64,000 nt of DNA from Algoriphagus kandeliae (GCF_004571135.1 NZ_SPSB01000004.1:620001-684000); one strand, 5' to 3'. Shown: positions 8,880-18,443, counted from the first letter of the stretch. The notes: generated by a model from the letters alone, not told the origin. A program made the numbers and translations.

Positions 8880-9671
8880 TTATTCATTTTTAGGATTGTT
8901 TAGAACCCATTTCTCTAATTTTTTTCTTTCTAAAGCTTGATAGATTGGTTGGATCAAAAATAAAAAACGATCCAAATTCATCATCCAAGGAAACAAGCTA
9001 GAAGGGAAAATACGTTTTTTTCTTTGGATAATTCCCTTCAATATTTTTTCTGCCGCTTTTTGGGGCTTTTGAAGGGGAAATGCCTTGGGAATAGATTTTC
9101 CTGCTGCATCAAAAAACTTCGTATCCGTAGCAATTGGAAATACCAAAGTCAACCAATCCCCACCTGATTCTTTCCATATAGTACGGGCCCATTGAAGTAG
9201 GGCTGACTTGCTAGCTGCATAAATGCTGTAACCCGGCACTGTCCAATAGGAAATAGCCGAAGCCACAATCACATGTCTTCCAAAATTTTCTTTCAGCTGT
9301 TGACGTAATTCCATCCCCAATTGTATGGGGCTAAAAACATTAAGTTGGAAAAGTTGATCCATTTCCCTCCAGTTTTGCTGCTCGGCTTTTCCATATTCCG
9401 CCTTTCCTGCATTAGCAATGCTCACATCGACTCGAACCCAATGAGTCCGAACCCAATCCAAAATCTTTTCATTCCCCTCCTTTTGACTTAAATCTACCTT
9501 TAGAATCTGAATACCCGGGAATTCCATTTCCAATTCATCTAAACCTTCTTCTGAGAAATCCACCGCCAAAATATGGGCTTTTTGCCCATACAGTAGCCTT
9601 ACCAGCTCCTTTCCAATTCCTGAGGCTGCACCTGTGACGATGATATTTTTTTGGCTAAAAGCTCCCTTCAT
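8880..9671 (-). CDS. SDR-family oxidoreductase
   Basis: 263 residues. A classical short-chain dehydrogenase: the Rossmann glycine motif is TGAASGIGKEL (about residues 13-23), NAGKAEYG is the NAG element, and the catalytic YxxxK is YAASK. The cofactor is probably NAD(P)H. The C-terminal 50 residues are basic and hydrophobic (MMNLDRFLFLIQPIYQALERKK) and may lie on the membrane. The start overlaps the end of the acetoacetate-decarboxylase-like gene by 17 bp, so the two are one operon. The substrate is not evident. Confidence 0.85.
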   Translation of the reverse strand: MKGAFSQKNIIVTGAASGIGKELVRLLYGQKAHILAVDFSEEGLDELEMEFPGIQILKVDLSQKEGNEKILDWVRTHWVRVDVSIANAGKAEYGKAEQQNWREMDQLFQLNVFSPIQLGMELRQQLKENFGRHVIVASAISYWTVPGYSIYAASKSALLQWARTIWKESGGDWLTLVFPIATDTKFFDAAGKSIPKAFPLQKPQKAAEKILKGIIQRKKRIFPSSLFPWMMNLDRFLFLIQPIYQALERKKLEKWVLNNPKNE

Positions 9672-10323
9672 GAATGATGGGTTTTGGAAAATGAATTTGA
9701 AAAGGGCGGATATGAACTGCTAAAAGTGGTTTGATTTGATCCACTTGAGGAAAAAATTTCGGGTTGACTTCTTGAATCTTCACCCTCGCCAACTTGGCCT
9801 TCCCTTTTCCGGAAGGCTTCGTGTAAAATCCTTTCCCCTCCCAATGTTGGTAGAGATCAATAGGAAGAAGTTTGGTACTTGCAGGAAATGGAAATCCAAA
9901 AGGTTTGATCTCACAGGAGAAAAGGGGCTCTTTTCGAGATTTTACCTGAATTTTGATTTTCTCATCCTCCTCTATCCAATCAAAGTCCATAGTTTCCTTC
10001 GGAATACCCCAATTAGCTCGACCATTTTGAGTGCTTTGCTCCGAATCCACAAAAATCCGAGTAATGGACTGCTTCCCCTGAGGTTTGAATTTTCCGGGGA
10101 TTAACAATAATTCCCGATAAGGTCCGACTGGACTTTGGGTATAATTGACCAACATGAGATATCCTAAACCACCTGTAAACTTCCCTTTCAGATATTCGGG
10201 TAGTTGACCCTGCTCTTCCACCCAGATTTTGGGAAATTTATATACCAAAATCACCCCTTCACCTTTTAAATCCCAAGGTGCAGGGGCTTTTTGAAAAAGC
10301 TCTTTCGACAGGGGTTTTGTCAT
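9655..10323 (-). CDS. Acetoacetate-decarboxylase-like protein
   Basis: 222 residues. The pattern VGPYRELLLIPG followed by RANWGIPKE and a beta-rich body is typical of the acetoacetate decarboxylase (ADC) superfamily, in which a Lys can form a Schiff base with a keto acid. Which Lys would be catalytic cannot be settled by eye, and many members have other hydratase or aldolase-type activities. Its place between two SDR genes and after a sugar-acid-type dehydratase suggests a keto-acid or keto-lactone intermediate as substrate; this is inference. Confidence 0.7.
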   Translation of the reverse strand: MTKPLSKELFQKAPAPWDLKGEGVILVYKFPKIWVEEQGQLPEYLKGKFTGGLGYLMLVNYTQSPVGPYRELLLIPGKFKPQGKQSITRIFVDSEQSTQNGRANWGIPKETMDFDWIEEDEKIKIQVKSRKEPLFSCEIKPFGFPFPASTKLLPIDLYQHWEGKGFYTKPSGKGKAKLARVKIQEVNPKFFPQVDQIKPLLAVHIRPFQIHFPKPIIHEGSF

Positions 10324-10336
10324 ACCTCGTCAGTAA

Positions 10337-11098
10337 TTAGGAATAAGGTGAAGGACTTACAGAAGTCCAACCTCCATCAATCACCAAGGTCTGACCTGTG
10401 ATATGCCTTGCTGCATCGGATAGTAAAAAGGCTGCTGCTTCTGCAATGTCAGTTGTAGACGCTGGCCTACCCAAAGGAGTCAGCTGAGACCAGATTTTGG
10501 CATACTCCGGATCGGTTGTTGTTCGCTCCGTGAGTGTTGCTCCCGGAGCAATGGCATTGATCCGAATTCCATGTGGGGCAAGCTCAAGAACTAGATTCTT
10601 GGCAAGCATCTCGATCGCCGCCTTACTCATGGCATAGGCTGTGAGATTCTCATGGCTTTGATGAGCCGTAACAGATGAGGTCAACAGGATCGACCCTCCC
10701 TCTTCTTGTCTTTTCATAACTCGGGCAACTGCCTGTACCAAAAAGAAGGTCCCTGCTTGATTGACTCGCATCACTTCCATGAAATCATCCCGATTGTATT
10801 CCAAAAAATTTCCAAAAAGGGTAATTCCTGCATTGGCTACTACCTGATCTATTTTTCCAAAATGATGCAAAGCCAATTCAACCATTTCTTGAATTACCGA
10901 GTCAGAAGCTGCATCCCCCGAGCATCCGATTACGCTACCTTTTCCCATTCTGGAAAGATTGGCTATCGCATCTTCAACTAAACTCTTTTCGGAGTCATTT
11001 ATCACGACCTGAGATCCATTTTCAAGCATCTTACGGGCAATCTCCAGACCAATTCCCTGACCTGCCCCGGTGATAATTACTGTCTTTGGATTTTTCAT
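10337..11098 (-). CDS. SDR-family oxidoreductase (3-oxoacyl-ACP reductase / glucose-dehydrogenase type)
   Basis: 253 residues from the ATG at 11098. An upstream in-frame ATG at 11122 lies inside a hairpin and is less likely. The Rossmann motif is TGAGQGIGLEI, followed by the NAG motif VANAGITLFG, the catalytic Ser region LLTSSVTAHQ, YAMSK, and the C-terminal GQTLVIDGGW typical of tetrameric classical SDRs. It follows the dehydratase gene by about 57 bp and precedes the ADC-like gene by 13 bp. It probably oxidises a sugar, lactone or acid in the same pathway; the substrate cannot be read from sequence. Confidence 0.85.
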   Translation of the reverse strand: MKNPKTVIITGAGQGIGLEIARKMLENGSQVVINDSEKSLVEDAIANLSRMGKGSVIGCSGDAASDSVIQEMVELALHHFGKIDQVVANAGITLFGNFLEYNRDDFMEVMRVNQAGTFFLVQAVARVMKRQEEGGSILLTSSVTAHQSHENLTAYAMSKAAIEMLAKNLVLELAPHGIRINAIAPGATLTERTTTDPEYAKIWSQLTPLGRPASTTDIAEAAAFLLSDAARHITGQTLVIDGGWTSVSPSPYS

Positions 11099-11113
11099 TT
11101 TTGTACTTGTTTT

Positions 11114-11144
11114 ACCCTGCAAGGGATCAAAACTCTTGCAGGGT
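11114..11144 (-). other. Hairpin between dehydratase and SDR genes
   Basis: ACCCTGCAAG and CTTGCAGGGT form a perfect 10-bp stem with an 11-nt loop and no U-tract on the minus strand. It may be an RNA-processing or partial attenuation site inside the operon. Confidence 0.5.
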
Positions 11145-11155
11145 TTATTCTAAAA

Positions 11156-12874
11156 TTAATGGGAGTCCCTTTTCACCTCCGATCCGGAACTTCCCTGAAG
11201 AAAATCAAAATCAACTCCTTCATGGGCTTGGTTTACCCGATCCAAGAATAGGTTGACATAGCCACGATCATAAGGCAATTCAGTTGGCTTAAACTCCGCC
11301 ATTCTTCGTTCCAATTCGCTTTCAGGAATGAGTAAGTTCAGACTACGATTAGGAACATCCAATTCGATCAAATCTCCATTTTGCACCAAAGCCAAAGGCC
11401 CTCCAATGGCAGATTCCGGCGAAACATGGAGCACAACCGTCCCATACCCCGTTCCACTCATTCGACCATCCGAAATGCGAACCATATCTTTAATTCCTTT
11501 TTCCAAAAGCTTAGCCGGCAAACCCATATTTCCTACCTCAGGCATTCCCGGATAGCCTTTTGGACCCACATTTTTGAGTACCAAAACAGAGGCTTCATCC
11601 ACCTCTAAATCCGGATTATCAATACGCGCTTTGTAATCATCAATATCTTCAAAAACCACAGCCTTTCCCGTGTGCTTTAACAAATGCGGACTGGCTGCAG
11701 ATGGTTTGAGCACCGCCCCATTCGGGCATAGATTACCCTTAAGTACAGCAATTCCTGAATCCGGCTTAATGGGTTTCTCTAAAGTTCCGATCAAATCCCG
11801 ATCATAACACTCCGCTTTTTCAATGTTTTGCCCGATGGTTTTTCCATTGATAGTCATGCAATCTGTATGGAGCTTGGATTGAATCTCCCGCATCACTGCC
11901 GGCAAACCGCCAGCATAAAATAAATCTTCCACCCAGTGCTCTCCCGAAGGTTGGACGTTGGCTATCAGTGGGATTTGGGATGAAAAATGATCAAAATCCG
12001 TCAAATCCAACTCTACTCCAATCCGTTTTGCAATGGCTGTCAAATGCAGAATAAAATTGGTAGACCCTCCCAAAGCAGCATTGACCATAATGGCATTTTC
12101 AAAGGCTTTTCGGGTCAAAATCTTGCTCATACGCATATCTTCTTTCACCAGCTCTACGATTCGCATACCGGCCATATGAGCCAAAACTTTCCTTCTGGAA
12201 TCAGCAGCCGGAATCGTTGCATTATCAGGCATAGCTAAGCCTAAAGCCTCCACCATGGCCGCCATTGTAGAAGCTGTTCCCATCGGTGCACAATGACCTC
12301 TGGAACGGGACATGGCCGCTTCAGCTTCAATAAATTCTTCTTGGGAGAGCTTTCCTAATTTGTACTCTTCTGCAAATCGCCAAACATCGGATGTTCCGAT
12401 TTTTTTACCCTTAAATCTTCCCACCAACATAGGACCTCCTGAAACAACCAAAGTGGGTAAATCAACTGAAGCAGCACCCATTACTAAGGAGGGAGTTGTC
12501 TTATCGCAGCCACACATCAAAATAACCCCATCCATGGGATTGGCACGGATGCTTTCCTCCACATCCATGGAAGCCAGATTTCGAAAAAGCATGGCTGTTG
12601 GCTTGATGGAGCACTCACCCAAAGACATGACCGGAAACTCCAATGGAAATCCACCGGCTTCCCAAATTCCATGTTTGATGGATTCAGCTAATTCCCGAAA
12701 ATGGGCATTACAGGGAGTGAATTCAGACCAGGTATTACATATTCCGATGACTGGCTTTTCGCCTTCAAAAAGATGATGAGGAAGACCTTGATTTTTCATC
12801 CAGGAGCGATAAATAAAGCCGTCTTTTCCTGTACGGCCATACCACTCCTGACTACGGAGTTTTTTCTTGGACAT
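11156..12874 (-). CDS. IlvD/Edd-family dehydratase, sugar-acid (pentonate) dehydratase type
   Basis: 572 residues. These enzymes dehydrate dihydroxy acids with an Fe-S cluster. The N-terminus (FIYRSWMKNQGLP, then VIGICNTWSEFTPCN) matches the L-arabinonate/xylonate dehydratase branch more than branched-chain IlvD. Candidate [2Fe-2S] ligands are Cys55, Cys123 (MCGCDKTTP) and Cys195 (SRGHCAPMG), with spacings as in the characterised arabinonate dehydratase. The C-terminal DGRMSGTGYGTVV is also present. As first gene of an operon with two SDRs and an ADC-like protein it suggests oxidative sugar or sugar-acid catabolism. The exact sugar is not determined. Confidence 0.85.
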   Translation of the reverse strand: MSKKKLRSQEWYGRTGKDGFIYRSWMKNQGLPHHLFEGEKPVIGICNTWSEFTPCNAHFRELAESIKHGIWEAGGFPLEFPVMSLGECSIKPTAMLFRNLASMDVEESIRANPMDGVILMCGCDKTTPSLVMGAASVDLPTLVVSGGPMLVGRFKGKKIGTSDVWRFAEEYKLGKLSQEEFIEAEAAMSRSRGHCAPMGTASTMAAMVEALGLAMPDNATIPAADSRRKVLAHMAGMRIVELVKEDMRMSKILTRKAFENAIMVNAALGGSTNFILHLTAIAKRIGVELDLTDFDHFSSQIPLIANVQPSGEHWVEDLFYAGGLPAVMREIQSKLHTDCMTINGKTIGQNIEKAECYDRDLIGTLEKPIKPDSGIAVLKGNLCPNGAVLKPSAASPHLLKHTGKAVVFEDIDDYKARIDNPDLEVDEASVLVLKNVGPKGYPGMPEVGNMGLPAKLLEKGIKDMVRISDGRMSGTGYGTVVLHVSPESAIGGPLALVQNGDLIELDVPNRSLNLLIPESELERRMAEFKPTELPYDRGYVNLFLDRVNQAHEGVDFDFLQGSSGSEVKRDSH

Positions 12875-12967
12875 GGTTTTTTTGGGTTTGAGAATTTTTT
12901 CTAGAAGTTAGGAAAAAAAGAAGATTTAATCGAGTAAAAAACCTATTCTCCTTGATTTCTCAGCTTA

Positions 12968-13960
12968 TCAAGCCATACTATCCAAAACTTCTTCAAGCGC
13001 ATTCACATCAATAGTGAAATCCGCTAGTATTGTATTCTTCTCAGTTCCTTCGTTTAAGGTGTAATAATAAGATAGCCCAAGTGCATTGGCTAAATTGAAA
13101 TAGCAATTTGTCTTGTCATCATGATAATTCCGAAGCTCCAGCACCTGACTTCCCGAAGGCAAAAAAATCATATTGGTTAGAGCCGCTCCATGCAAAGAAA
13201 CCAGCAATTGTGTTTCTCCCATGAGCTCCACTTGCTCTTGAACCGAGAGATTTTCGGCGTGAAAAATTTCAAATCCCCTTTTTCGAAGTATTAGCTCAAC
13301 TTCTGTTTCATTAAGTACACGCCGCTTGGCTGCCATGCTGCGACTGATGTAGATTTTCCGCTGAGGATTTTGGGAAACTTTGGAAAGTCTTTCCCTAGTC
13401 TCTAAGGTGTATTTGGGATTGAAATGGGGAAATTCCGCTGTACGGGAAGTCAAAACCAGTCGATTAACCTTGAGGTTTTCAGAGGATGAATAGTAGACCG
13501 GAATAACACCGATCATTTCAAGGCTTTGGTGCACAAACGAAAGTTTTTGATAGGATTCATGCAAAATCACCCGATCTGTGATCCCTTTTTCCAAACCTTG
13601 CCAAATGCGTGGAAGACAATCCGTCATCCAGTGAAAATAATTAGCACTCCACTCATCCTTAATCCAAATACCCTCCTCAATCGTTCGCCATTTACGAAGT
13701 GCACAATTCAAAACTCGCTTCCCCAAAGGGAAAGGTCCCAATCCAAAAACATGGGTATGGGAATCAAAAAAGCGTAATTCCTTCCAGGAAAAAACCGTGT
13801 CTTGGAGGATAAAGGCATCTTCCAAAACCCATGAAGGCTTCATGCTAAATGAGGATTCGAGCCAATTTTGGAACAGGGGTTGATCTTCCTCTCTGATATT
13901 CTGAGGAAGCTTTCGATTTACTCGGATTTCCTGTTCCAATTCAGAGGGGCTCAGCGGCAT
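12968..13960 (-). CDS. Glycosyltransferase family 61-like protein
   Basis: 330 residues. The motif WSANYFHWMTDCLPRIWQ, a conserved KIYISRS strand and the late VSLHGAALTNMIFLPSGS are the hallmarks of GT61 (DUF563) proteins, which transfer pentoses or GlcNAc in other lineages. No signal peptide or membrane segment is seen, so it probably acts in the cytoplasm on a surface polysaccharide or glycoprotein precursor. It starts 11 bp after murA and is likely in the same transcript. Confidence 0.8.
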   Translation of the reverse strand: MPLSPSELEQEIRVNRKLPQNIREEDQPLFQNWLESSFSMKPSWVLEDAFILQDTVFSWKELRFFDSHTHVFGLGPFPLGKRVLNCALRKWRTIEEGIWIKDEWSANYFHWMTDCLPRIWQGLEKGITDRVILHESYQKLSFVHQSLEMIGVIPVYYSSSENLKVNRLVLTSRTAEFPHFNPKYTLETRERLSKVSQNPQRKIYISRSMAAKRRVLNETEVELILRKRGFEIFHAENLSVQEQVELMGETQLLVSLHGAALTNMIFLPSGSQVLELRNYHDDKTNCYFNLANALGLSYYYTLNEGTEKNTILADFTIDVNALEEVLDSMA

Positions 13961-13971
13961 AGGTATTGAAT

Positions 13972-15276
13972 TTACAAACGCTCTATATCTGCCCCTAGTG
14001 CATTCAGACGCTGATCAATCATTTGATAGCCTCGGTCAATTTGCTCGATATTATCGATGATGGAGGTCCCATTTGCAGACAATGCCGCAATCAACAGTGC
14101 TACCCCTGCCCGAATATCCGGAGAGGTCATTCGGATACCACGCAAAGGATACTTTCTGTCCAAGCCAATCACGGTGGCACGGTGAGGATCACAAAGGATA
14201 ATTTGTGCTCCCATATCGATCAACTTATCCACGAAGAATAAGCGTGACTCAAACATTTTCTGATGCACTAAAACCGTCCCTTTTGCTTGAGTAGCTGTCA
14301 CTAATACAATTGACAATAAATCAGGAGTAAAGCCAGGCCAAATCTGATCTGCAATCGTCAAAATCGAACCATCGATAAAGGTTTCAATTTCATAGTGATC
14401 TTGCGCAGGAATAAAAATATCATCACCTCGAAACTCCATCTTAATCCCCATTCGCTTAAAGGTATCAGGAATGATCCCAAGCTTTGGAATTTGGCAGTTT
14501 TTGATAGTGATTTCTGATTGAGTCATGGCTGCCAAGCCAATGAATGAGCCGATCTCAATCATATCAGGAAGCATGGTATGAGTCGTCCCACCTAAGCGCT
14601 CCACTCCTTCTATGTGAAGCAAGTTAGACCCGACACCGGTGATTTTGGCACCCATACGGTTGAGCATGTCGCAAAGCTGCTGTAAATAAGGTTCGCAGGC
14701 CGCGTTATAGATGGTAGTCTTGCCTTCGGCCATTACGGCTGCCATCACGATGTTTGCCGTACCAGTGACAGAAGCCTCATCCAGTAGCATATAGGTACCC
14801 TTCAGATGCTTTCCGTCTATATGGAAAATCTCTCGCTCGGCATCGTAGTGAAATTTGGCTCCTAGTTTTTGGAAACCGGTAAAGTGGGTATCCATCCTAC
14901 GTCGGCCGATCTTATCTCCACCCGGCTTGGATAGCTTTCCTGTACCAAAGCGGGTCAAAAGTGGACCCAAAATCATCACGGAACCTCGGAGTGCAGAAGC
15001 TTTTTTCAAGAAGTCTTCCGTTTCCAAATATTCAAGATTGATCTCATCTGCTTGAAATGAGTAGGATTCAGGACCCAGCTTGGTCACTTTCACCCCCATA
15101 TCGCTCAGGAGCTCAATAAGTTTGTTGACGTCCCGGATATTGGGGATTTTATGGATAGTTACTTTTTCGTCTGTTAAAAGTACTGCGCAAAGAATTTGAA
15201 GCGCTTCATTTTTTGCTCCTTGGGGAATAATCTCACCCTTGAGCTGATTCCCACCACGGACCCGAAAAGATGCCAT
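13972..15276 (-). CDS. murA: UDP-N-acetylglucosamine 1-carboxyvinyltransferase (Asp-type active site)
   Basis: 434 residues. MurA adds enolpyruvate to UDP-GlcNAc in the first committed step of peptidoglycan synthesis. The N-terminal GGNQLKGEIIPQGAKNEALQ and the inside-out alpha/beta barrel repeats are clear. The active-site loop reads KPGGDKIGRR, with Asp121 where enterobacterial MurA has the catalytic Cys115 targeted by fosfomycin. Asp-type MurA enzymes are active and fosfomycin-insensitive. The gene starts right after the DUF4290 gene (no gap). Confidence 0.95.
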   Translation of the reverse strand: MASFRVRGGNQLKGEIIPQGAKNEALQILCAVLLTDEKVTIHKIPNIRDVNKLIELLSDMGVKVTKLGPESYSFQADEINLEYLETEDFLKKASALRGSVMILGPLLTRFGTGKLSKPGGDKIGRRRMDTHFTGFQKLGAKFHYDAEREIFHIDGKHLKGTYMLLDEASVTGTANIVMAAVMAEGKTTIYNAACEPYLQQLCDMLNRMGAKITGVGSNLLHIEGVERLGGTTHTMLPDMIEIGSFIGLAAMTQSEITIKNCQIPKLGIIPDTFKRMGIKMEFRGDDIFIPAQDHYEIETFIDGSILTIADQIWPGFTPDLLSIVLVTATQAKGTVLVHQKMFESRLFFVDKLIDMGAQIILCDPHRATVIGLDRKYPLRGIRMTSPDIRAGVALLIAALSANGTSIIDNIEQIDRGYQMIDQRLNALGADIERL

Positions 15277-15960
15277 TTAGTTTCGCCGTTTTTTGTTATG
15301 TCCATTTCTGCGACGGCCTCCGCCTCGCTTGTTTTTACCACTGTGCTCTTCATGGGTTGGCACTTTGAAGTCCCTTCTGGTATTGGATTCGAAAAGGGCG
15401 TTTTCTTTTACTTTTTCCAAATCAATATGCAGCTTCCCACCGGAGAGCGTTTTGATATCGTCAATGATGATGCCATCATCGAAATTATCCCGATTCCAAG
15501 TGGAATGGAAGCTTCGCATCAGCTGTCCAATGTAAATGATCGCTGTTTCCTGCTCCTCATCATCTTCGATTTCGATCGCTTTCTCGATCAATTTTTCGAT
15601 GTTTCGACCATAATGCTTGAAGCGAACCTCTCCTCTTGGATAGCCGATTGGCAAAGGCTTTTTCCCGAGTAACTCTTTTTCAGGCATTGGAAAAGGACTA
15701 TCCACATCCAATTTGAAATCAGACATGATGTAGATATCATCCCAAATTTTCTGATCATTCTCCTGCTTCATAGCAGGATTCAACTGCTTGATGATATCAA
15801 TAATGGTGTAAGCGCTGGCAGTGCGTTTTTCCCGGTCTTCAATGCTGCAGACATAGTCCACCAAGCCTTGAATGTTTTTTCCGTATTCTTTCAAAATAGT
15901 CTTGTTTTCTGATTTTAGCTGCTCTATCGCCCTCTTGGGCTGCCGGTCAAAAGGTAACAA
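15277..15960 (-). CDS. DUF4290 family protein
   Basis: 227 residues from a TTG start at 15960; no ATG lies in frame between it and the upstream stop. The body (LKEYGKNIQGLVDYVCSIED, then FKHYGRNIEKLIEKAIEIED) shows an internal repeat of the EYGxNIxxLV type, as in DUF4290, a Bacteroidota family often found beside murA. The tail is strongly basic (GKNKRGGGRRRNGHNKKRRN), which suggests RNA or polyanion binding. The function is unknown. It abuts murA and starts 30 bp after the helicase stop, so the three form one operon. Confidence 0.8.
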   Translation of the reverse strand: MLPFDRQPKRAIEQLKSENKTILKEYGKNIQGLVDYVCSIEDREKRTASAYTIIDIIKQLNPAMKQENDQKIWDDIYIMSDFKLDVDSPFPMPEKELLGKKPLPIGYPRGEVRFKHYGRNIEKLIEKAIEIEDDEEQETAIIYIGQLMRSFHSTWNRDNFDDGIIIDDIKTLSGGKLHIDLEKVKENALFESNTRRDFKVPTHEEHSGKNKRGGGRRRNGHNKKRRN

Positions 15961-15989
15961 AAAATCACCAAAGGCAGAAGGGCATTCTC

Positions 15990-18248
15990 TTAGTCTATAA
16001 TTCTGAGCTTTGCAAAGCTAAGTAATAAAGTCTTCTCCCCAAAATGCTCAAATTGGATGGTGGCCTTACGATTAAGTCCATCCACTTCGATCTTCAAAAC
16101 CTTCCCATATCCGAATTTTGGATGTTCAACTAGTTGACTTTCCTGCAGGTTATTGGTATTGCTAGGCTTGAAATCAGGACTCGGCGTATGCACCTTCATC
16201 TGAGTAGGCATACGGGTCTCGGGTTTTTTCTTGATACCGATGAATCCCGTACTTCCCGGTAAGCCTTCTCTTCGGAATGCTCCCGGCATTTCCCGAGTAG
16301 CCATTTTCTTATTTACCTTTATACAGGCCGGATCGATTTCTTCCAAAAAGCGGCTCGGTTCACAATTGAGCAAGCGACCAAATCGATAGCGACTGAGCGC
16401 ATAGGTTAAATACAACTTATCCATTGCGCGGGTAGTAGCCACATAGAATAAGCGACGCTCCTCTTCCAAATCTTCCCGACTCTGCATCATCATTTGTGAA
16501 GGAAATAAATCCTCCTCCATTCCCACTACAAAGACCTGCTTGAACTCCAAGCCTTTGGCGGAGTGAATGGTCATCAAGGTGATGGCATCGGTGGTGTCCT
16601 TATCCCGATCATTGTCGGTAAGCAGGGCGATTTCCTGCAAGAAGGCTCCCAAACTCTTGTCTTCATTTTCAGGATTGTCCACATACTCCTTCATGGCATT
16701 GAGAAGTTCCTGCACGTTTTCATAGCGGTTTAGTCCTTCAATTGTCTTATCCTCATATAGTTCCCGAAGCAAACCGCTTTGTTTGGCTATGGAACTTGCC
16801 GCTTCGTAAGCATCCTTTCGCTGAACTTCGATCTGAAAAGCTTTGATCATGGTTGCAAAATCATCCACAGCCGAGCCGGCACGGCCTCCCAAAAATGGAA
16901 ATGGATTTTGAACAACTTCCCAAAGTGGCACATCATGGTCGTAAGCAGCCACCAAGATTTTTTCTACAGATGTATTCCCAATTCCCCGCTTAGGATAATT
17001 GATGATTCGCTTGAAAGCCTCCTCATCCATAGGATTGACTGTGAAGCGCAGGTAAGCCATCAAATCCTTGATTTCCTTGCGCTGATAGAAAGAAAGCCCA
17101 CCCACAATCTTGTAGGTTAGGTTCATTTTACGAAGCGCTTCTTCTATCGCTCGGGACTGGGAGTTGGTTCGATATAGAACTGCAAAATCAGAGTTTTGAA
17201 GTTTCTTATTATTCTTTTCCTCGAAAATGGTGGTAGCTACTATTCGGCCCTCCTCATTATCTGAAGCTGCTTTGATTAATTCGATCAGATCTCCATTGGG
17301 GTTCGAGGTCCAAACGGTCTTTTTGAGCTGTGCTTTATTTTTGTCAATAATGGAATTGGCAGCCTCCACAATGGTCTTAGTGGAACGGTAATTCTGCTCC
17401 AATTTCACAACAAAAAGATCCGGATAGTCTTTTTCAAAATTCAAGATATTCTGGATATCCGCTCCGCGGAAAGCATATATACTCTGGGCATCATCCCCTA
17501 CTACACAGATGTTTTGATGAACAGCTGCCAGTTTTTTGGTGATAAGGTATTGGGAAAGGTTAGTGTCCTGAAACTCATCCACCATCACATATTTGAAGCG
17601 CTGCTGATATTTGTTGAGCACATCGATATGATCTCTGAAAAGCACATTCGTATTAAATAAGAGATCATCAAAATCCATAGCACCAGCCTTGAAAAGTCGC
17701 TCTTGGTAGCGTTGATAAATCTCCCCCATTCTAGGTTTCATGGCTGCCTCATCATCTGCCTTGACAAAGGGATCTGCCTGATAGGCTTGCCAGGAGATGA
17801 GGCGGTTTTTTGCACCTGAAATCCTGGAAAGAACCACTCCCGGTTTATACACTTTGTCATCCAATCGCATTTCCTTAACTATGGTCCGAATAAGGGATTT
17901 GGAATCATCCGTATCGTAAATCGTGAAATTGGATGGATAGCCAATCTTATCGGACTCAACACGTAGGATTTTTGCAAAAATGGAGTGGAAAGTTCCCATC
18001 CAGGTATTCCGAGCTTCTAGACCTACCAATCGTTCGATCCGCTGCTTCATTTCATTGGCAGCCTTGTTGGTAAAAGTCAGGGAAAGAATTTGAAATGGGT
18101 CAATCCCCCGAGCATAGATCAGGTGGGCAATCCGGTAAGTTAAAACCCGGGTTTTGCCTGAGCCGGCACCGGCAATAATCATCACCGGCCCTTCAGTATG
18201 TTCGACTGCTTCCCGCTGCGGGGGGTTGAGTTCCTCTAGGTAATCCAT
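15990..18248 (-). CDS. pcrA: UvrD/PcrA-type ATP-dependent DNA helicase
   Basis: 752 residues, a superfamily 1A 3'-5' helicase used in repair and replication restart. Motif I is AGAGSGKTRVL (about residues 27-37), motif II is VDEFQDTN, motif III is VVGDDAQSIYAFRGA, motif IV is LEQNYRSTKTI, motif V is TIHSAKGLEF, and motif VI is EERRLFYVATTRA. The C-terminal 60 residues (VEHPKFGYGKVLKIE) are a Tudor-like domain found in PcrA/UvrD that can bind RNA polymerase. It is first in an apparent operon with DUF4290, murA and GT61. Confidence 0.93.
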   Translation of the reverse strand: MDYLEELNPPQREAVEHTEGPVMIIAGAGSGKTRVLTYRIAHLIYARGIDPFQILSLTFTNKAANEMKQRIERLVGLEARNTWMGTFHSIFAKILRVESDKIGYPSNFTIYDTDDSKSLIRTIVKEMRLDDKVYKPGVVLSRISGAKNRLISWQAYQADPFVKADDEAAMKPRMGEIYQRYQERLFKAGAMDFDDLLFNTNVLFRDHIDVLNKYQQRFKYVMVDEFQDTNLSQYLITKKLAAVHQNICVVGDDAQSIYAFRGADIQNILNFEKDYPDLFVVKLEQNYRSTKTIVEAANSIIDKNKAQLKKTVWTSNPNGDLIELIKAASDNEEGRIVATTIFEEKNNKKLQNSDFAVLYRTNSQSRAIEEALRKMNLTYKIVGGLSFYQRKEIKDLMAYLRFTVNPMDEEAFKRIINYPKRGIGNTSVEKILVAAYDHDVPLWEVVQNPFPFLGGRAGSAVDDFATMIKAFQIEVQRKDAYEAASSIAKQSGLLRELYEDKTIEGLNRYENVQELLNAMKEYVDNPENEDKSLGAFLQEIALLTDNDRDKDTTDAITLMTIHSAKGLEFKQVFVVGMEEDLFPSQMMMQSREDLEEERRLFYVATTRAMDKLYLTYALSRYRFGRLLNCEPSRFLEEIDPACIKVNKKMATREMPGAFRREGLPGSTGFIGIKKKPETRMPTQMKVHTPSPDFKPSNTNNLQESQLVEHPKFGYGKVLKIEVDGLNRKATIQFEHFGEKTLLLSFAKLRIID

Positions 18249-18299
18249 TATTTTGAGTAGCTAGTAGCTAGAGTTTAATAACAAATGGTAATATGTATT

Positions 18300-18341
18300 A
18301 AGTACCAAGTACAAAGTATCAAGTATCAAGTATCAAGTAGC
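18300..18341. repeat. Heptamer tandem repeat (AAGTAYM, 6 copies)
   Basis: Six consecutive 7-bp units: AAGTACC, AAGTACA, three AAGTATC and AAGTAGC, in the gap between the helicase and acyltransferase genes. The reverse complement of the same unit recurs at 35960-35994. Confidence 0.85.
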
Positions 18342-18443
18342 CAGAAACAAGAAATCAGAGACAAGAAGCTAGATTCTGATATTTTACTTAAGATTGAACT
18401 TTGGACAATTTTTCAATTTTAAAATTTTCCAATTCATCCTAAT

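Noticed and set aside
18300..18341. Possible CRISPR-like array
   Set aside because: The unit is 7 bp with no spacers and no cas genes nearby; it is a simple tandem repeat.
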